64,000 bases of DNA from Protostelium mycophagum (lineage: Eukaryota; Evosea; Variosea; Protosteliida; Protosteliaceae): contig MZNV01000519.1 of the NCBI GenBank assembly GCA_002081555.1, forward strand, positions 1 to 64,000, read 5' to 3'. Below, in pieces: positions 31,890-44,120 of this stretch (the stretch's first letter is position 1; each line of letters starts with the position of its first letter). The notes below the pieces were generated by a model. That model saw only the letters and a list, made by a program, of their open reading frames with translations. It had not been told where the DNA came from and searched no databases. The position numbers and the translations under genes are program-made.

Positions 31890-34800
31890 TTGATCGAGGC
31901 TTTGGTAGATGATCAATCCACAAACATTCAGCTCAATATGATGCGACCACTCATGATGGATGGGAAGGCATGGGCAGAGCAACGTGGAAGTCGTCCAACC
32001 TCAGCTCTGAACACTTCCAGAACAAACATCGTAGACGATTGCATGTTTGAATTCACGCTGTCACCAAAAAGCAACAAGGTTCCAGCGCCAATATTTTTAG
32101 CAGAAGTTACAGAGACATCCCCAGTACCAACACCACGAACACCAGTTGGAACACCTCGAACACCGACTGGGAGCCCGAGAAAGGTAATGACTGTGTATGA
32201 CTGTGAAGATACTGATGATTATCGCTTGATCATAATGAAGTGAAGAGTGATTGATGATCTGATTCAGAATTTCCAGCCTCAAGAATTCAAGAAGAAATTG
32301 GATTTTTTCGCACATGATCTTCTCATGGAGATCAATTTTGATAATGTGCTCGAGATGAAACGTGAGTTTGCTGAAGCTGGGGGAGGCGTGTCTTTGGAAG
32401 AGTTTGTACGTGTCGTGAAGGTGAGGAAATAAAATTTCTGTTCATGTGATGAACTCTCCAATGTTACTGTACAATAAAATTACGTAATTTTACAAAAATA
32501 AAAAATCGTGCAGCGCGCACTGCCACACAAACCTGAGGGCGAAAACAAGTTGGTCACGAGGCTCGCCAATCTCTTTGCCGAGATTGATGTCGACAATGAT
32601 GGCGAGATGACTTGGGACGAGTTTACTTCCTTCATCGTAAAAGGAGGCGTCTACGATTCAGAAAATAATTTGAAAGAATATTCCCCTCTAAAGCTTAAGA
32701 AGGAAGTCCCTGTCACTGGATTGACCAAATTGAAGTGAGTCTCATTGTAGATGGCCACGTTCAGAGGTGATATATTGCAGGTATATTCCAGCTTTGGACC
32801 GATTATTCGTTTGCGACCAGAACAAAGACAATGTGATCAGAATCTATAAACCAGAGTTGGACCAATTCCAAACAGAATATGTGCCAGTGAAAGAGCTGAG
32901 CCGCCATAGAGGTCCGTCGCATCATCTGATTCTTCCAGAGATTTGAAATACATCAGGGCCAATATTGGATGTAGAATATATTGAAAACCTGCACATGTTG
33001 GCATCTACATCTCTGGACAACACAGTGGCATTTTGGGATACAGAATCAAGTTACAGATCGAGACTTAATTATCCAGTACCTCACGCACAGCTTTGTTTGA
33101 CCTATTCAAAACCATATAATACTCTCTTTTCAGGTAATCATTTTTCACTGCGTTGTACACTGATGACGTCATAGGGGGTACAGACGGAATGGTGCGCAGT
33201 TGGTCTGCGGCACAAATCACTGCAACGCCATCAGATAAGAATATCCCGTCAATAGAAAAAGCAAACAAACATAATTTCGCCAGACAAGACGACATGGTGA
33301 CGAGCCTCCGAATGATACCAAATACACCGCTAATGGCCAGTGGATCTCTGGATTCAACCATCAATATCTATGACCTGAACACCAGCGAGAGAGAAAGGCA
33401 GCTGCGAGGCCACGTTAAAGGTGAAATCGTTTTGCAATCTTTTATCTCGAGGTGATTCAAATGTGGAAGTTTTTGACGTTTAGCAGGAGTCTTCTCTTTG
33501 GCATATTCGAATCAACACCGCTTTCTGCTCAGTGCTGGAAGCGATAGAGACGCATTAGTTTGGAATCCGATGGCAAAGAGCAAGCCAATATTCAGACTGA
33601 AGGGGCATCACGTGTCGCTCGTTTCTATTGAAGTGGTCGAAGGCACTCCACAAGTGAGACATTCATCTACAACGACATCTTTGCGCGATTCTCCACCGAC
33701 CACTGTGACACGATTTTGACACTGACAGGTTATTACTGTGGATCTTGATGGGTACTTTAAATTATGGGATGTGAGGACCTGGGAGTGCATACAAACTTTT
33801 GAACCTTCAGTACACGTTGGTCAGATCAACACAATCACTTGCGTAAAGGAGCACAACCAGATTTTGGCCGGAGGAAATGAGCTGATCGCATTCGAATATG
33901 ACCGACCAGGGGTCGCCTGGTTGACTATGGATGTGCCGGTGGTCAAGGCCATCTACAACTCGTCATCTGCGACAATTCTGACGGCTGGGTCAGACTCGAT
34001 CATGATTTGGGACGCTCAGACTGGAACAGTAAGTTTTTCTCCTCTTTATAAATTTACAACAAAGAACTTCTCGAAACAAAAATTATTTTGTGCTGAAGGA
34101 TCAGGTGCTGCGAACATATACAGGCCTCTGTGACAATTCACAAAATGACTTTATCTCTGCTTTGTGTTTAGATCCAGGGCAGAAGAAAATCATCGTGGGA
34201 ACTACGGAAGGCTCCATCGTAGTGTTGAATTATTCCAATGGAGCCGTACTTCGGCGACTGGACCCACACACCTCTGTTGTCTCGGAGCTGATCCACACAC
34301 CCGAGAATGGCATCATCTTATCGACTTCTTGGGACCATTCAGTGTGCGTCCACGACGAGTTGGATAACGAGATGAAAAACAAGGGGACGGTGATCCGTTC
34401 GGTAAGTTTGAGATTTGAAAATGTGAAATGGCGGGAATGACCCGGGAAGGCGGGGAATAAGAAGGACGTTACTGCGGCAGCGTTCAGTGATGGTTTAGCA
34501 TTAGTGGTTTGTGGAACTTCTGACGGCTGTATATGGGTATGGGACTACGAAAAATTCGGTAATATTTTCCCGCCAAATCTTTCTCCACTTAACCCTCCAG
34601 GTTTCGAGGCGAAATTGGAGCACCCGCAGGGTGCTGAGATAACGTCCCTGGTATTTTTAGAACCTTATCCAGTGATCTGCAGCGCCGACGATAAAGGAAG
34701 GCTCATGTTTTGGACGGTCAAACCCGCCCCCAACAAGTACCGCCTCATCCACCAATTTGGAAATTTCTGGGAAAATATCACAGAGAACAACAAGTACGAG

Positions 34801-36190
34801 AGGTTCATACCAGACAACAGCAGGCCGGGAAGTGCCACGAGAGAGGCGGAGAAGAAGTCAGTCACCTCTATAACTTGGTGTGGTAAACAGCATCGGCTGT
34901 ACTCTGGTAAGGATCTTCAACAAGTTGGTTCTAAATGAGCCAGGGGACGATTCTGGCCTCATCTCTATTTGGAATATGAGAGATTTTTTTGCAAATAACA
35001 ACTTGCACCCTTTCACGGTAAAAATTGATCCTCTAAAACTCTATCTCTTACCACAGACAGGTCATCCGCAGTAATAATAGAAGGAAGAGTGTTCATTATA
35101 GTCATTACAGTACCGACTACAAAGCGCCAAAAAGTAAACACCACCCCCTCCCCTTGATCAAGCAGTGGAGGGGACATTATGCCGCCATATCTTCGATGGA
35201 GCTGACACAAGACCCACCAGCTCTGATCACGTCAGCGAGGGACAAGAGGGTGAGGGGGTGGAGTTTGGATGGAGCGTATTATGGGACTTTGAGACAATCT
35301 GGAGGCAACTGGAGGTGAACTCTCCCTTCGGTCATCTACAACGCACATTCAATTTGAATCTTCAGATCTTTTTGACCAAATCAGATTTCCAGTGGATCAA
35401 TCTGCAAGAGATAGTGTCAACCTTTCCAAATCACAAGCCATACTCGATAAGATCGAGGCCAAGGAGATCTCAGAGAAGCGCAAACCCAAATTCAAGATCG
35501 CCGCGCCCGTGAAAAACAGAGAGGAAGAAGAGAGGCAGCAGCGCGAGATGAAGTTGGCTGCCGCACAAGAGGCAAAGAGGCAAATCCGGGAGTGGGCGTT
35601 TGGTGGAAGAAGGTCGAAGAATGAGTATGTCGGTTTCTACGACATTCTACAATCGAAAATCAAGATGGGTAACCCTGACCTCAACAAATTCAGCCCGAGT
35701 AAGTCTTTGGCATTTTTCTCGAGAAAATAATTATTCTTGTCAGTAAATGCATTTATTTGATTTAATTTGAAATAAGAAAACTAATTGCAATAAGATCAAC
35801 CTGGGTGGTTCCCCATATTGATGAATCCAGTGGTCAACAAAGACCTGAAAAATCACGGTAGGAATGATAAGTTCTATTTTTAGCCGCAAAAAATGTCGAC
35901 ATTCTGATTTGTACAGCCACAATGTCTTATGAGACGAGGATACCGACGAGGCCAAAAGGACCACAGTTGGGGGTGAACCCACGTCAAGAAGTCTCAAAGT
36001 CTTTTATGGACCTGGAGCAGGTATCCCTTTCATCATTGTTCAAGTGAAGATATCTCAATAGATTCTGGAGATTAATTTTACACAGTTGTCTGAGAGTAAA
36101 AATTTCAGCAGAGAACAGCTAGACGCCGGTGATCGTCTTTCCAAAGCTTTGAGTAACCTCGACCGAATAGAAGGCAGAGAGAATCGGTAA
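31890..36190 (+). CDS. EF-hand plus WD40-repeat protein (WDR49/WDR64/CFAP337-like layout)
   Basis: The N-terminal exon reads EALVDDQSTNIQLNMMRPLM then a Pro/Thr stretch VPTPRTPVGTPRTPTGSPRK. An EF-hand pair follows; the second loop, DVDNDGEMTWDEF (near 32590), has all calcium ligands. From 32780 a long propeller runs: IPALDRLFVCDQNKDNVIRI, LDVEYIENLHMLASTSLDNT, SGSLDSTINIYDL, RFLLSAGSDRDALVWNP, VITVDLDGYFKLWDVRTWEC, ATILTAGSDSIMIWDA, ILSTSWDHSVCVHDEL, VVCGTSDGCIWVWDYEKF, VICSADDKGRLMFWTV and PALITSARDKRVRGWSLDG. A coiled, basic tail ends IEGRENR, TAA at 36188-36190. EF-hands then two propellers is the WDR49/WDR64/CFAP337 order, but related proteins occur in non-ciliated amoebae, so a flagellar role is not implied. 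The true start codon is not located. The last two exons (from 35914, with their own ATG) could be a separate small gene. Confidence 0.82.
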
Positions 36191-36596
36191 CATCCACAGC
36201 CAGGAATTTGGCCCCAACAGTTACATCGGCATCATCGACAACAACGATGTTCATTTTGATAAATCTTGTATAGAATGCAGAAAAAAATTGATACAATTTA
36301 TGGTGAAAGAGGTGTATGTCGGACCAACACTGCACATATCGTGTTGGAATCTGTTGTCTTATTCTCGAATTGTATTCCCAGGCCATTAGCCTGTGCAGAC
36401 TCACCATTTTGTCCATCATCAGATGAAAAATAATAATCACCTGGCAATATCTCTGTATCCACTCTTCACGTCCTATTAAGAAGGCGAATCCCTCTTCTGA
36501 TAATTCTGAGGTATTTTCGTTTGTGGAAAAAACATTCGATCTAAAAATATTCTTTAATAATGATAATAATTAATCATCATTGAAGAAACCAATGTC

Positions 36597-37169
36597 TCAC
36601 TTTTGAGGTGGCGAATCTTTAGAACGTTTTGGTGGTTGAGGTTTTGGTGGTATGAAATGAAATGTTAAGTGTTGTCCTTCCTTCGTGCGATCTTTGAATT
36701 GTTGATAGATGCCATCCAAAACCTCTTTAGCCTCTTTGGTGATGTCTCTGACATCAGTCCTCTTCTCCTTAATCCATCCATCTGAGATTATTAACCAACA
36801 GCGACATCACGGCACCAACCGTCAATAGGAATATTTATGCAATAGAACTCTGCCTCTCTTCGCACTGAATCCATTGACAGGTTTGGTGGCACGATCAACC
36901 TCCCTAATATCATCAATACACCCATCTGATGCAGCCGAATTACCCGTCCGAAGGTACTCCAATAGAGGTGCAAAGTATTGTCCATCTCGATCGATAAAAG
37001 TTGCACCAGCTTTGTCCAATCTCCTCTTAAAAGAACCATTCAACAAATGCACAAAGTATGTGTCCCTCTTCGGACCCTCTAAAGTAGATCGTGTGGTCGT
37101 ATATCTTTGCCCTCCCACATTCAACTCTATGATTTCGTCTGCCGATCGTGATAACAGATGAAACTCCAT
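36597..37169 (-). CDS. KCTD-like BTB/T1-domain protein
   Basis: MEFHLLSRSADEIIELNVGG starts at 37169. The T1-type BTB core follows: GGQRYTTTRSTLEGPKRDTY, FIDRDGQYFAPLLEYLRTG. A 41-nt intron follows, then RLIVPPNLSMDSVRREAEFY and CINIPIDG. This is the standard KCTD order (NVGG, FIDRDG..F..LL.YLRTG, EA.FY.I). A second 36-nt intron gives DDGWIKEKRTDVRDITKEAK and a Pro-rich tail IPPKPQPPKRSKDSPPQK, stop at 36597-36599. About 165 residues. KCTD proteins oligomerise, usually as pentamers, and often act as Cullin-3 adaptors; with so short a tail the partner cannot be guessed. Confidence 0.85.
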
Positions 37170-37387
37170 CTTTTTTGATGCTGTTGTTGTGAGGTTGGTG
37201 ATTTTTCGCAAGAAAACGAAAGCAACCCGATCTCAGTAAAAATAAATCAAAGCTTGAGAATACGCGGCCGATTCGCGGTAAGGTCACGGGCACTTAACGT
37301 GGATTCCGGAAGGTTTGCAGCTTCACATGTGAAATTTTGGCGGGAAATATCAACCACTTTTGGCGGGAAAGTACTTTATTGTACACC

Positions 37388-39048
37388 TTATTTCTTCTTC
37401 TTCTTTCCAACTGAAATTCCATCAGATCTCCACGAAATTTCACAGAATTTTTCTCAGAATTTCACAAGATATTTCACAGAAACTTCGCGGAAATTTCACT
37501 CACTCTGGTCGATATCTTCCCCACTGTCCAGTTTTTTTCTGGCGTTGAAATACAACTCGTCGTATTCGTCGGTCTTCAAGAATTCAATCAGCTTCTTCTG
37601 GCCTTTTTTGGCGGCTGCGTCTATTTCGGGAATGAGGGGGTTGTTGCTGAGGTCGATCTTCTCGATGGACCTGGGATTATGTTATCTACAATGATGGGTT
37701 GTGCCATCTACAACGATGGGGTTCTGTATCTACAACGAGATAGATTTTCTGGAGAAAAAGTTTGTGAGGAAAAGTTTTTTTTGGATTTTCTGAGATGGAA
37801 AAGCCGCGGTAAGAAACCGTGCGGTGTGCGGTTAGCTACCGATGATCGCGAATATCGGTAAAATGTCGTGATTCATTGTGAAGATGTCTCACTCTAAAAG
37901 CGCGACATCAGGGGGGATGATGGGAATCTTGTTGCTGTTCACATCCAGAATCTTCAGCATCGCCAATTTTCCTGGGAAAGATGAGACTCTAAAAATAGAT
38001 TGTAGATATTTCAATGAAATTTTGTGTCATTTTTTATTTGAAATTTTGGATTTTTAAAATCAAAACTTTTCATTATAACATCTGGAATAGGTATTTTGAA
38101 TAAGGCGAGGTAGTTACCGTGAAAAACCACGGTATACAACCGTGATTTTCCCAAAATCACGTTAACAACTCTAAAATTAATTTTGAATTTCAAAATTAAA
38201 CAGCACCCTCATGCAGAACGACACGAGGACTAATGATGACGGACATCTTGGCGTACAATGTCATTACTCACCTATCTCATAGGGAAGGGACTCTAAAACA
38301 TTGTTTCCCGCTTGCAAGCGTTCTAGCTCGGCACATCTGATGACGTTAATTTCACTTCATACAGTGGATGATTTTTGTGATCACTCACTGCCCGATCTCG
38401 ATTGGAAGGCCTTTCAGTTGGTTGAAAGAAATGTGCAGCTCTGAAATGTTTAATGATTGATTCCAATTTTAAAAGACTTTGCAGCAGCTTTTTCTCATTT
38501 AAAATGTTTTGTCGAAACTCACCTTTTAGAGAGACGATGAGCCCAATTTGAGGAGTGAGCTCGGTGAGATCATTATAACTGAGATCTAACACAAGAAGAC
38601 GGTTGAAAGCTCCAAAACCTTCCCGATTTATCAATCAAAAATGTAACCGTGAAGAGATGGTGTCCTCATCACCTCTGGGCAAAGCACTCAATTTATTGAC
38701 ACTGGCATTAAGATATTGGAGGTGATTCAGGTTCGTGATCTCTTGCGGTAATTCTCTCAACCGACAATTGAAAACATTCAAATGTTGCATATTGGACAGA
38801 TCTCCAATGGTCGGAGGCAGAGTACTTCATTATTTACGTCAATCGTTGCATTAATTGATACATTACGAAGGAGAAGATGAAGATGTCATGACGTACGAGA
38901 GTGAATTGTTGGACAAATTGAGTTTCGTCAGTGTCTTCACCGTTCCAATGTTTGTTGGAAGCTTAGAGATATCCTTCGATCCGAGATCGAGTTCTTTTAT
39001 GCCCTTCTCCCTGGCCTTATCGAACTCTTTCGCCAGATTGGCACCCAT
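37388..39048 (-). CDS. Leucine-rich repeat protein (RSU1/LRRC-like)
   Basis: MGANLAKEFDKAREKGIKEL starts at 39048. Typical 23-residue LRRs follow exon by exon: LDLGSKDISKLPTNIGTVKT, LTKLNLSNNSLS, LPPTIGDLSNMQHLNVFNCR, LRELPQEITNLNHLQYLNAS, LLVLDLSYNDLTELTPQIG, LHISFNQLKGLPIEIGQ, LERLQAGNNVLESLPYEIG and LKILDVNSNKIPIIPPDVA. The cap is IEKIDLSNNPLIPEIDAA then KKLIEFLKTDEYDELYFNAR. A consensus donor after DIDQ leads, through an 85-nt intron, to a last exon IGKKKKK with TAA at 37388-37390. Intracellular plant/RSU1-type LRRs are protein-interaction scaffolds, often in Ras or adhesion signalling. Gly2 and the polylysine tail could place it at membranes, which is inference. Confidence 0.82.
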
Positions 39049-39234
39049 TTTTCACGGGTCTTGGACGATCAGGAAATGAGCGGGTGTTGGAAGGTCTGGA
39101 GTGTAGACGCTCATTTATTAAATAAATCAAATTAATAAAATATTTATTTTCTGTTGGCCCCGAGACATTCAAGAACACCGCCCTCTTCTCACGTGCCTTC
39201 TCCAAAATTGTATTCTTAACAGTCTTATCGTCTT

Positions 39235-40357
39235 ATCGCCTTCACCTTGGTCACTCTCTCGATCTTCTCGCCTTCCTTCTTCCTCTTCCTGACCTTCCTT
39301 TCCTTTTTATAGGCTGTTGATCGTCAAACTTGACACCACAACCAGTTCTAACTCACCACAGGCATAAGCTTGGTCAGAATTTTCGTCTGTGATGTCTCTT
39401 CTATATTTGTGGATGGAGAAACTGCCACTGGCGCTTGCTGCAACCACTTCGCCCCGCTTCAAGGCGACGCTGAGCACGCAAAAGTGGTTGCACATTCCCC
39501 GCTTCTCTTCCATATCGCCGTATGTGGGCAGTTTTGTACAGACGGGGTTAACTTTCTTCGGTCTCTCAACGGATGCTAAAAATAGACTCGATTGGGTCAT
39601 GCGGCGAATCTGTTCCAGACTGAAATTTCAGTGAGTTTTCTGATCACGTGATCTGAAAATACCTGACAGGACCCTGTGGGATGTTGTCGACATTTTGGTA
39701 CATGTACACTTTCACCTCTGTTTCGGGGTTTTCTTCCATATTTTCCACAGCAACATAAAGAATCTTTGACTCAGCTATCATGTTCAGTGTCATCAAAGAG
39801 GACACCATATACCTTTTGTTCTTCGTCTAATGATCTTCTCAATGAGCATATTCTTCTCGTACTCTTGACATTTGTACCCGATCTCCACCTTGAGATCTTT
39901 GCCAGCAAGTTGCTGTTTGCAGATGTTCTGCATGACGTAGCATCGTGGTGAGTTATCGGCTGGAAGTTGAGACACCTTCACGTTGTCACTCGACACAAAC
40001 GCGATGAACGTCTAGACAACGAACCTGGTGTGCAACGTCATCGTTATGGTAACTGGCCTGCAGATCACACATGCCCCACAACATCTCGCCGATGTCTTCT
40101 TCGCCGACTTCCTCGCTCTCAGTGGCAGATGTTATGGAGGAGACAGTCGATAGGGGCGAATCTTGTGCCACATTGTCGAATGGAAGACACTCCGGGGACG
40201 AATCAGATGGGTCCAAGACCTCTCTTATCATGAAGAGAGGATCAAAGTATTGCTTTAGAGGTTAGTTAGCCCAATCATGATGAAGATCGGCAAGTGTAAC
40301 TACCTGTTGGAGGTGGACATTAGAGAAGTCAGGGTATGGGATATTGTTCGACCACAT
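39235..40357 (-). CDS. Unidentified protein with basic, probably nuclear, C-terminus
   Basis: The start is taken at the ATG at 40355-40357: MWSNNIPYPDFSNVHLQQ. Splicing in frame gives QYFDPLFMIREVLDPSDSSP, an acidic linker ATESEEVGEEDIGEM, LWGMCDLQASYHNDDVAHQ, FIAFVSSDNVKVSQLPADNS, then SKILYVAVENMEENPETEVK, VYMYQNVDNIPQGPVR and LEQIRRMTQSSLFLASVERP. The last exon, after a donor at YACG, is YKKERKVRKRKKEGEKIERV ending KAIRR, TAA at 39235-39237. Six exons agree in phase throughout, so the gene is real although no family is recognised. The Lys/Arg-rich end suggests nuclear or nucleolar targeting or RNA contact. It lies 590 bases from the divergently transcribed ZCCHC9 homolog. Confidence 0.6.
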
Positions 40358-40682
40358 ATCAGGTATAAAGTCAAGTTACAAGTGAGTCCCTGTGGTCCGT
40401 CCATGATGCCCGTATGTCCGTTGTGTTTTCTCATTCGGATGTGTGAATGTTGTTTTTCTCGTTTTGTTTCCCTGACTTCGCAGGATTGGCCTCCCACAGT
40501 TTTCAAGAGCTTCGCAGTATTTTTCTGATACCTTACTACTCTCTTCTCTTAATTTCAGAGCGATAATGCTTCTCCCAAGGCATCTTGAAATAAATCGTTA
40601 CATAAAATGGTGATTTGTGAGCTGTTTGAAACTATAACTGATCCTCTTTTCCATTTAAGAAACCAACGACATGATCAAATTC

Positions 40683-40895
40683 TTATTTTTCTTGGGATGA
40701 TTCAAGTGGGAGTTTGAAGACATTACAAATGCCCAAGATTTTTTTATCCAGCGGACTGGCGAGTATTTTCTCCACAACAAAAGATCTGTACAGTTTGTCA
40801 ATATAGAAATGAGTATGTAGAAATGAGTTGGAGGAAAACTGTTCTGGCATAAATGTCTGGTTGTAGATGAGTCCAGTCGTTTTACAATGAGACAT
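40683..40895 (-). CDS. Possible small protein (70 codons)
   Basis: A single open frame begins MSHCKTTGLIYNQTFMPEQF and ends VFKLPLESSQEK. Composition is protein-like, with a run of aromatic residues (FLHTHFYIDKLYRSF). It could be a short gene or an exon missed from a neighbour; no splice context or family supports it strongly. Confidence 0.25.
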   Translation of the reverse strand: MSHCKTTGLIYNQTFMPEQFSSNSFLHTHFYIDKLYRSFVVEKILASPLDKKILGICNVFKLPLESSQEK

Positions 40896-40944
40896 TTCCT
40901 GTTTTCGTGCATCAGAACAACCGCAGAAATCAGAAATCGAAGTG

Positions 40945-41968
40945 ATGAATCAAGATAAGGCCAATAAAGAGAGGCGTCTGAATGCCAAGAAGTTCCACGA
41001 GATAAGAACAGGCGGTAAAAAGCCAGAAGGTGTGGGAAAGTTCAGCAAGCCGAAGAATTACAAAACCAAGAGTGATAAACCCAGCACCGATAAACCAAAA
41101 ACTGAAAAGAAATTGGGAAATGTCACCATCACCGATGATATGATTTCGGGTAACTTCATCATCTGATCTGAAGACATGAGCTGATCATTTTACAGACGAA
41201 AAGAGGTCCTGGAAAGAAACAAGAGAAAAGCAGGTGAGTGATCCGTATTCACAATGTCCGTACATTTTCTCAGTCATTTCAGTTCTGCTTTCATTGTCGC
41301 AAGCAAGGTCATGTGATGAGTAAATGTAACGAGACAGGACGAGGACAGATATTCATCTGCTTCAGATGTGGTTCAGATGAACATCCTCTGAGGGATTGTC
41401 CAGAAAAGGACACAGGTATGATGATGCTTCATTTCTCGTCATCTCGATGTGTATTGCCAAAGCGTGATTTGAATTTGTGCATCAAAATAAAACACATAAA
41501 ATTCACGAAGAATGATTGTCACCTTGAGATTTATTTCACAAAAACTTTCAGGTGAACTGCCATATGCAAGTTGTTATATTTGCAAGCAAAAAGGCCACAT
41601 TTCTGCCAAGTGTCCACAAAATAAGAACGGCATCTATCCCAACGGAGGTGAGTTGTGATGACGTCGACAATGTACACTTTGAGATGTCGACGACATTCGT
41701 TGTAGATTGATGTGAGCAGGAGGATGCAGATTGTGTGGAGGTAACGACCATTTTGCATCGAAATGCACACTCAAGGCGAAAGGTGATTTTTTATTTTTTT
41801 AGATCAAAGTCTCTCCATGTACACGATGTCGACGTGTTGGTTGTAGTCTGTCAATCTCTAAACTTTTCAGCGAAAAAGTCAAGAAATTTCGAAGAGGTGG
41901 AAAAGAGTCACGAAGCGCCGAAGCCAAAAAAAACGACAACCAAAACGGAGAAAGTTGTAAACTTTTAA
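40945..41968 (+). CDS. CCHC zinc-knuckle protein, ZCCHC9 homolog
   Basis: Starts MNQDKANKERRLNAKKFHEI, a basic N-terminus with many Lys, then DKPSTDKPKTEKKLGNVTIT. Four CCHC knuckles follow over several exons: CFHCRKQGHVMSKC, CFRCGSDEHPLRDC, CYICKQKGHISAKC and CRLCGGNDHFASKC. Between knuckles 3 and 4 lies PQNKNGIYPNGG, matching PDNPKGLYADGGG of ZCCHC9. The knuckle spacing also fits ZCCHC9. The tail is Lys-rich and ends TEKVVNF. Zinc knuckles of this kind bind single-stranded RNA; human ZCCHC9 is nucleolar and linked to rRNA processing. Introns hold paired GTCGACA and GTTGTAGAT words (41660-41710). Confidence 0.87.
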
Positions 41969-42060
41969 AAACATTTATGAGCAATTTTTGTTTCAATATT
42001 TCTCCGTTGTAGTGAGGGTTCGATTACGGGTTGATGGCACGAGGTGGTTTTCCCGCCAAA

Positions 42061-42373
42061 ATGTTGGGTAGTTCAAAAGGACGTGTTAGGGGATTGTCAA
42101 TACCAAAAATGAAAATGAACTCGGTCCGCTATCTCAACACACGGTAAGGTTTCTCGGTAAAAACCGTGCTCTTCACGTGAATCTTACCGATAGAGCTTTC
42201 TATCAGAGAGCCCATTCACCCCACCAAAATATCATAAAATGTCTCAAAATCCTCGCCCCGACCAGCCTGAGAGGGTTGATGAAGTGCCAAAACCACAGCC
42301 CGAAAGACGACATTCAGCATCTTTCGGAACTTCGGCGGAATTTATGCGAATTCCATTGAATTCCGCTGGGTAA
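42061..42373 (+). CDS. Possible small protein with mitochondrial-type leader
   Basis: The ATG at 42061 starts MLGSSKGRVRGLSIPKMKMN and SVRYLNTR, basic and without acidic residues, then a consensus donor. Using an acceptor near 42195 the frame continues FLSESPFTPPKYHKMSQNPR, PDQPERVDEVPKPQPERRHS and ends RIPLNSAG, TAA at 42371-42373. About 85 residues. Leader composition suggests mitochondrial import. No family recognised; the acceptor choice is open. Confidence 0.38.
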
Positions 42374-42451
42374 AGTCATCTGAAGGGCGGAATCTCCCTA
42401 TTAGACGAAAACAGGATGTCATCATAATTAAGAAGCTGCGGTCTCGACAAC

Positions 42452-43955
42452 ATGACTCGACACCTGATCACACTACTAGCGCTCTGCGTCTTCAGCTTTG
42501 TCACGGTGCAATCTTTGCATGCGGAACACGGACGTCTATACCCCACCCTTCTGAGCCTCGAAGAGTTGGAGATCATCGTCCAAAACGATCTTAACTTTGT
42601 GCTGAACGGACTCGGTCTGAAGAGGAATGAGAAGAGGCAGGCTTCCGCATCAGCTCTGTCACCATCACAAGTGAGGCAGTTCTATAACGTGCCAGGCACT
42701 GGCGCCGGACAGACGGTCGCCATCGTTGTCGCATACGGTGCCTCATCTGTGGAGAGTGATCTCGCCACATTCAGCGCTCAATTCAACTTACCAAGCTGCA
42801 CCACTGCTAACGGATGCTTTAAGAAGGTTAACCAAACCGGAGGATCAACTATTCCAGGAGATGATCCGAGTGAGGCTTCATCATTTCGTGGAAATGTAAA
42901 CTTACCATTTTACAGCAACGCCTGTCTCGAACTCTTGGTCTGGAGAAACTAACTTGGACACACAGTGGGTTCATGCCACCGCACCTTCTGCCAAAATCAT
43001 CCTTGTCTGTGCCAACTCAGCCTCTACTGCGGACCTCTTCCCAGCCATCAAGACTGCCGCCGGTCTCGCATCCATCGTCAGCATGAGCTTTGGCAGTTCA
43101 GAGAGTTCACAGGTCCAGTGTGAGAGCACCTTCGTCAACGGCGCCAACAATGGTGTCTCATTCTTTGCCGCTACTGGAGACAGTGGACAGGTAGCGTGAT
43201 CACGCCGAAAAAATTTCTGAAGTGTTGTAGAACGCCGGATACCCCGCTACCTCTCCCAATGTAGTGGCAGTGGGAGGACTGACCACCTACACCAACAGCG
43301 ACGGGTCCTTCTCTTCTGAATCCGGATGGTCCGGATCAAGCGGCGGCTGCAGCTCAGTCTTTACGATGAGCTCTGCTCAGGCCAGCAATTCTGGTGCTGC
43401 TGGCGCATGTGGAAACATGAGAGCTGCACCCGACATCGCGATGGACGCAGACCCCAACTCTGGTGTCCCCGTCTACCTCCAAGGTAATTTCAAATACGGC
43501 CATTGGTGGCATTGTTTTGAAGATGTACAGGAAGCTGGTACCAGTATGGAGGTACTTCACTCGCTACGCCTCTGTCATCAGGTCGCACAGCCGCTCTCAA
43601 GTCCGCCCGCTCAGACATCAAAAAAGTGGACGCGACATATGTTTATTCAAAGGCTTCTTTCCGTGACGTCACCAGTGGCTCTAATGCGCAGTACAGCGCA
43701 GCTGCCGGATACGACCTTGTCACAGGTAGAGGGGCTTGGTACGGAGACGCGGCTGCCTCTACACCCACATCGTCCACTGTAGCATCCAAGTCTACAACTA
43801 CATCCAAGTCTACAACTACATCATCCAAGTCTACAACTGCAGCACCCAAGCCCTCAACTACCTCATCATCTACTGTGGCGCCCCCTGCAACAACATCAAA
43901 TAGTGGTTGCACCGGACTGCTTTGCCTGCGCAAGAGAAACCTGAAGAGATTTTAA
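42452..43955 (+). CDS. S53 (sedolisin/kumamolisin-type) serine-carboxyl peptidase
   Basis: Signal peptide MTRHLITLLALCVFSFVTVQ at 42452. Four exons: 42452-42869, 42916-43190, 43231-43483 and 43531-43955. The mature domain starts VRQFYNVPGTGAGQTVAIVV and has SDLATFSAQFNLPSCTTANG. The catalytic Glu/Asp pair is in GETNLDTQWVHATAP, AATGDSGQNAGYPATSPNVV is the oxyanion-Asp region, and the nucleophile is in GGTSLATP. Calcium-site Asp residues are plausible near DATYVYSK. Only about 60 residues separate the signal peptide from the catalytic domain, far less than the 170-200 residue prodomain of classic sedolisins. The wording closely resembles small actinobacterial S53 enzymes. A Ser/Thr-rich tail with SKSTTTSKSTTTSSKSTT repeats, probably O-glycosylated, precedes CTGLLCLRKRNLKRF. 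Expected: acid-active secreted or lysosomal protease. Confidence 0.9.
43785..43875 (+). repeat. Thr/Ser codon repeats in the S53 tail
   Basis: AAGTCTACAACTACATC units repeat three times with small changes, giving KSTTTS-type peptide repeats. This is a mucin-like linker, likely variable in length between strains. Confidence 0.7.
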
Positions 43956-44120
43956 TGTGAATAAATAATGTGGAAAGATTCATTCAGTTGCAAAACATCT
44001 TAACACTTGGGCATTTAAATCTATCTATTTATGCAAAGTTATATACAATTTTTATTTTGGTTGTGCTCGCTGTGAGCCTTATACTAGAGTGGATGTTCGT
44101 TCATTCATTTGTTTCGTCCA

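Noticed and set aside
31890-36190. EF-hand/WD40 gene as proof of a cilium or flagellum
   Set aside because: CFAP337/WDR49-like layouts also occur in organisms without flagella; layout alone does not decide.
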